Shown here in pieces: positions 62,641-64,000 of a stretch of DNA of 64,000 nucleotides. A model generated the notes under the pieces. The model made no database searches, was not told where the DNA came from, and worked only from the letters and a program-made list of their open reading frames with translations. The position numbers and the translations under genes are program-made. Every line of letters begins with the position of its first letter. Position 1 is the stretch's first letter. The DNA is from Kaistella sp. 97-N-M2 (GTDB lineage Bacteria > Bacteroidota > Bacteroidia > Flavobacteriales > Weeksellaceae): positions 558,001 through 622,000 of the forward strand of contig NZ_CP090976.1 in NCBI RefSeq assembly GCF_021513235.1, written 5' to 3'.

Positions 62641-63272
62641 TAAAAAATCTTATTACGATCTCTTACGGAATTACGGTCAACAACGAAACGAAAGAAATAA
62701 AAACGCTTCTGAATCTGCTGATTCCCCTGATTGACGCGCAAGATGAGATTATCGTTTTACAGGATATCACGAATGAAAACTTAGAAGTCACCCGTATTTT
62801 AGATTCCTACGGCAACAAAATAAAAAGAATGCAATCTTCTCTGAATGGTGATTTTGCGGCTTTCAAGAACAACCTGATTTCGGCATCGGCTAAAAAATAT
62901 CTGTTCCAAATTGATGCGGACGAATATCCGAAACCCGAATTGATTAAAAACATCAAGTGGTTTTTGCTGAAAAACTTTCGCGCAGATTTTTTTCTTGTTC
63001 CGAGAATCAATACGGTTGAAGGGATTACAGAAGAAGATATAAAAAATTACGAGTGGAAGATTAATGAGAAAAACTACATTAATTTCCCGGATTTTCAGAA
63101 CCGTTTATTTAAGGTTAATGGCAAAATCCGGTGGGAAAATAAAGTTCATGAAAAGCTCGTTAACTATTCAAAGCTTAAAAGATTACCGATAAAAAATGAA
63201 AATTATTGTCTGGTTCATCCGAAAGGCATCGAAAGACAACGCAAACAGAATGCATTTTACGACACTTTATAA
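62637..63272 (+). CDS. Glycosyltransferase, family 2-like (short)
   Basis: 211 residues. The DxD-type motif is in FQIDADEYPKPEL, with the following region FLVPRINTVEG and FPDFQNRLFK and a late KVHEKLV. It resembles LPS core glycosyltransferases of the WaaE type but is short. It is coupled to the previous gene by the ATGA overlap. Confidence 0.78.
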   Translation: MIKNLITISYGITVNNETKEIKTLLNLLIPLIDAQDEIIVLQDITNENLEVTRILDSYGNKIKRMQSSLNGDFAAFKNNLISASAKKYLFQIDADEYPKPELIKNIKWFLLKNFRADFFLVPRINTVEGITEEDIKNYEWKINEKNYINFPDFQNRLFKVNGKIRWENKVHEKLVNYSKLKRLPIKNENYCLVHPKGIERQRKQNAFYDTL

Positions 63273-63317
63273 TCCCATTAAAAATCTGTTCCAACAATAT
63301 TTATAACACGCAGTTTC

Positions 63318-64000
63318 ATGAAAATAAAAGTTATTTTTGACTTCGAGGTGATTGGCAAAGATTATAAAATTAATCAAACCGGCATCTTCCGCGTCGCTTA
63401 TGAATTGCTGAAAAAACTGATGTCACGCAACGAAATTGAGGTTATGGCCTCCGTTTTCAACTTCAACAGCGATAAGAAGATCACTGCTAAAATTGAGCGT
63501 TTTACTGCGGATCATCAAATGAATTTCCAAAAGGTTAATCGCATCAGCAGAGTTAAATTTCTGCCCTTTCGAAAGGAAAAACTTTTCAAATTATTATACA
63601 GTAAACTGGACATTTCTAATTATAAAATAACCTTTACTAAAGAGATCGCTGAGGCACAAATCTATCATTCTCTGTACTTTCCGCTTCACCCAAGTTTAGA
63701 AAAATACAGGCACCTCAAAAAAACAGTAACAATTCATGATCTCATACCCATTTTATTCCCTGAATATAATGATAACACGAAGCTTTTAAAAGACACGATA
63801 AAAAGCATTGGCAAGCATAATTACGCCATCTGTGTGTCGGAAAATACGCGCCGCGACCTGTTGAAATACGCGCCGGACCTGGATCCCGAAAAAGTTTTCG
63901 TCTCTTTATTGGCTGCATCACCCGAAATATTTTACGTCTGCCGCGATGAAGAAAAATTTAAAGAAATACAGAAAAAATACGCCTTGCCAAACCGATATTT
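63318..64000 (+). CDS. Glycosyltransferase family 1/4, N-terminal part, cut by the window edge
   Basis: The 227 codons present start MKIKVIFDFEVIGKDYKINQ. The GT-B N-terminal fold is suggested by GIFRVAYELLKKL, TVTIHDLIPILFPEYN and the helix ICVSENTRRDLLKYAP, which are typical of GT4-like enzymes. The catalytic C-terminal domain lies beyond the window. It follows the previous gene by 45 bp, so the glycan cluster continues to the right. Confidence 0.8.
   Translation, partial: MKIKVIFDFEVIGKDYKINQTGIFRVAYELLKKLMSRNEIEVMASVFNFNSDKKITAKIERFTADHQMNFQKVNRISRVKFLPFRKEKLFKLLYSKLDISNYKITFTKEIAEAQIYHSLYFPLHPSLEKYRHLKKTVTIHDLIPILFPEYNDNTKLLKDTIKSIGKHNYAICVSENTRRDLLKYAPDLDPEKVFVSLLAASPEIFYVCRDEEKFKEIQKKYALPNRY

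Overview
The window looks like chromosome of a flavobacterium of the Chryseobacterium/Kaistella group (Weeksellaceae). The reasons are the low-to-mid GC content, promoters of the Bacteroidetes type (TTTG, about 20 bp, then TAnnTTTG), weak Shine-Dalgarno sequences, a type IX secretion sorting domain, a PafA-type alkaline phosphatase, a clade II nitrous-oxide reductase with a lipoprotein-like signal, and a BtuB/BtuG-like vitamin B12 uptake pair. Lineage is inferred from gene content only. I see no insertion sequence, prophage, CRISPR array or rRNA operon.

Layout. 1-9.4 kb: the first codons of an exopolyphosphatase, cdd, two YciE/YciF ferritin-like genes, the large catalase katE, an Old Yellow Enzyme, hemL, a LysM glucosaminidase and a PLP-dependent deaminase. 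9.5-10.2 kb: a toxin-antitoxin pair with a PIN toxin. 10.3-17.9 kb: small conserved proteins, PafA, mdh with an unusual leader, cysE-cysK, and a Nei-type glycosylase. 18-22.6 kb: a minus-strand group of nucleoid protein, bacteriophytochrome kinase, heme oxygenase and PAP2 phosphatase; heme oxygenase makes the biliverdin chromophore for the phytochrome. 22.8-26.2 kb: a TPR protein, a thioredoxin-like protein and dnaK. 26.3-35.5 kb: a denitrification (N2O reduction) island with two divergent cytochrome c lipoproteins, nosZ, a membrane protein, nosL, nosD, nosF and nosY, then a His-rich polytopic membrane protein translationally coupled to a Crp/Fnr regulator. 35.5-40.8 kb: ppk1, a cobalamin riboswitch, a BtuB-like receptor and a BtuG-like propeller lipoprotein. 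40.8-46.7 kb: cca, GtrA, an acyltransferase, a sugar MFS transporter, DUF3810. 47-57 kb: tRNA-Met, thioredoxin and T9SS proteins, clpX, HIT, greA, dtd, lipoproteins, a hydrolase and a DHH phosphoesterase. 57-61 kb: rpmH, ftsE, accA, gltX. 61-64 kb: the start of a surface-glycan cluster (cupin and three glycosyltransferases), running off the right edge.

Points of most interest. (1) Two perfect or near-perfect Crp/Fnr-type dyads lie between divergent genes (cytochromes; regulator/ppk1). Each is flanked on both sides by a -7-like element about 29 bp from the dyad centre, which suggests one regulon joining N2O respiration and polyphosphate synthesis. (2) The mdh leader holds three consecutive mini-ORFs, two of which look like tandem copies of the mdh start region. 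(3) A terminator with a U-tract sits between the greA promoter and its start codon, and another sits between nosZ and its maturation genes. (4) Four genes are interrupted by single-base frameshifts in A-runs. Shared assembly error is the likeliest cause, although three coincide with slippery heptamers.
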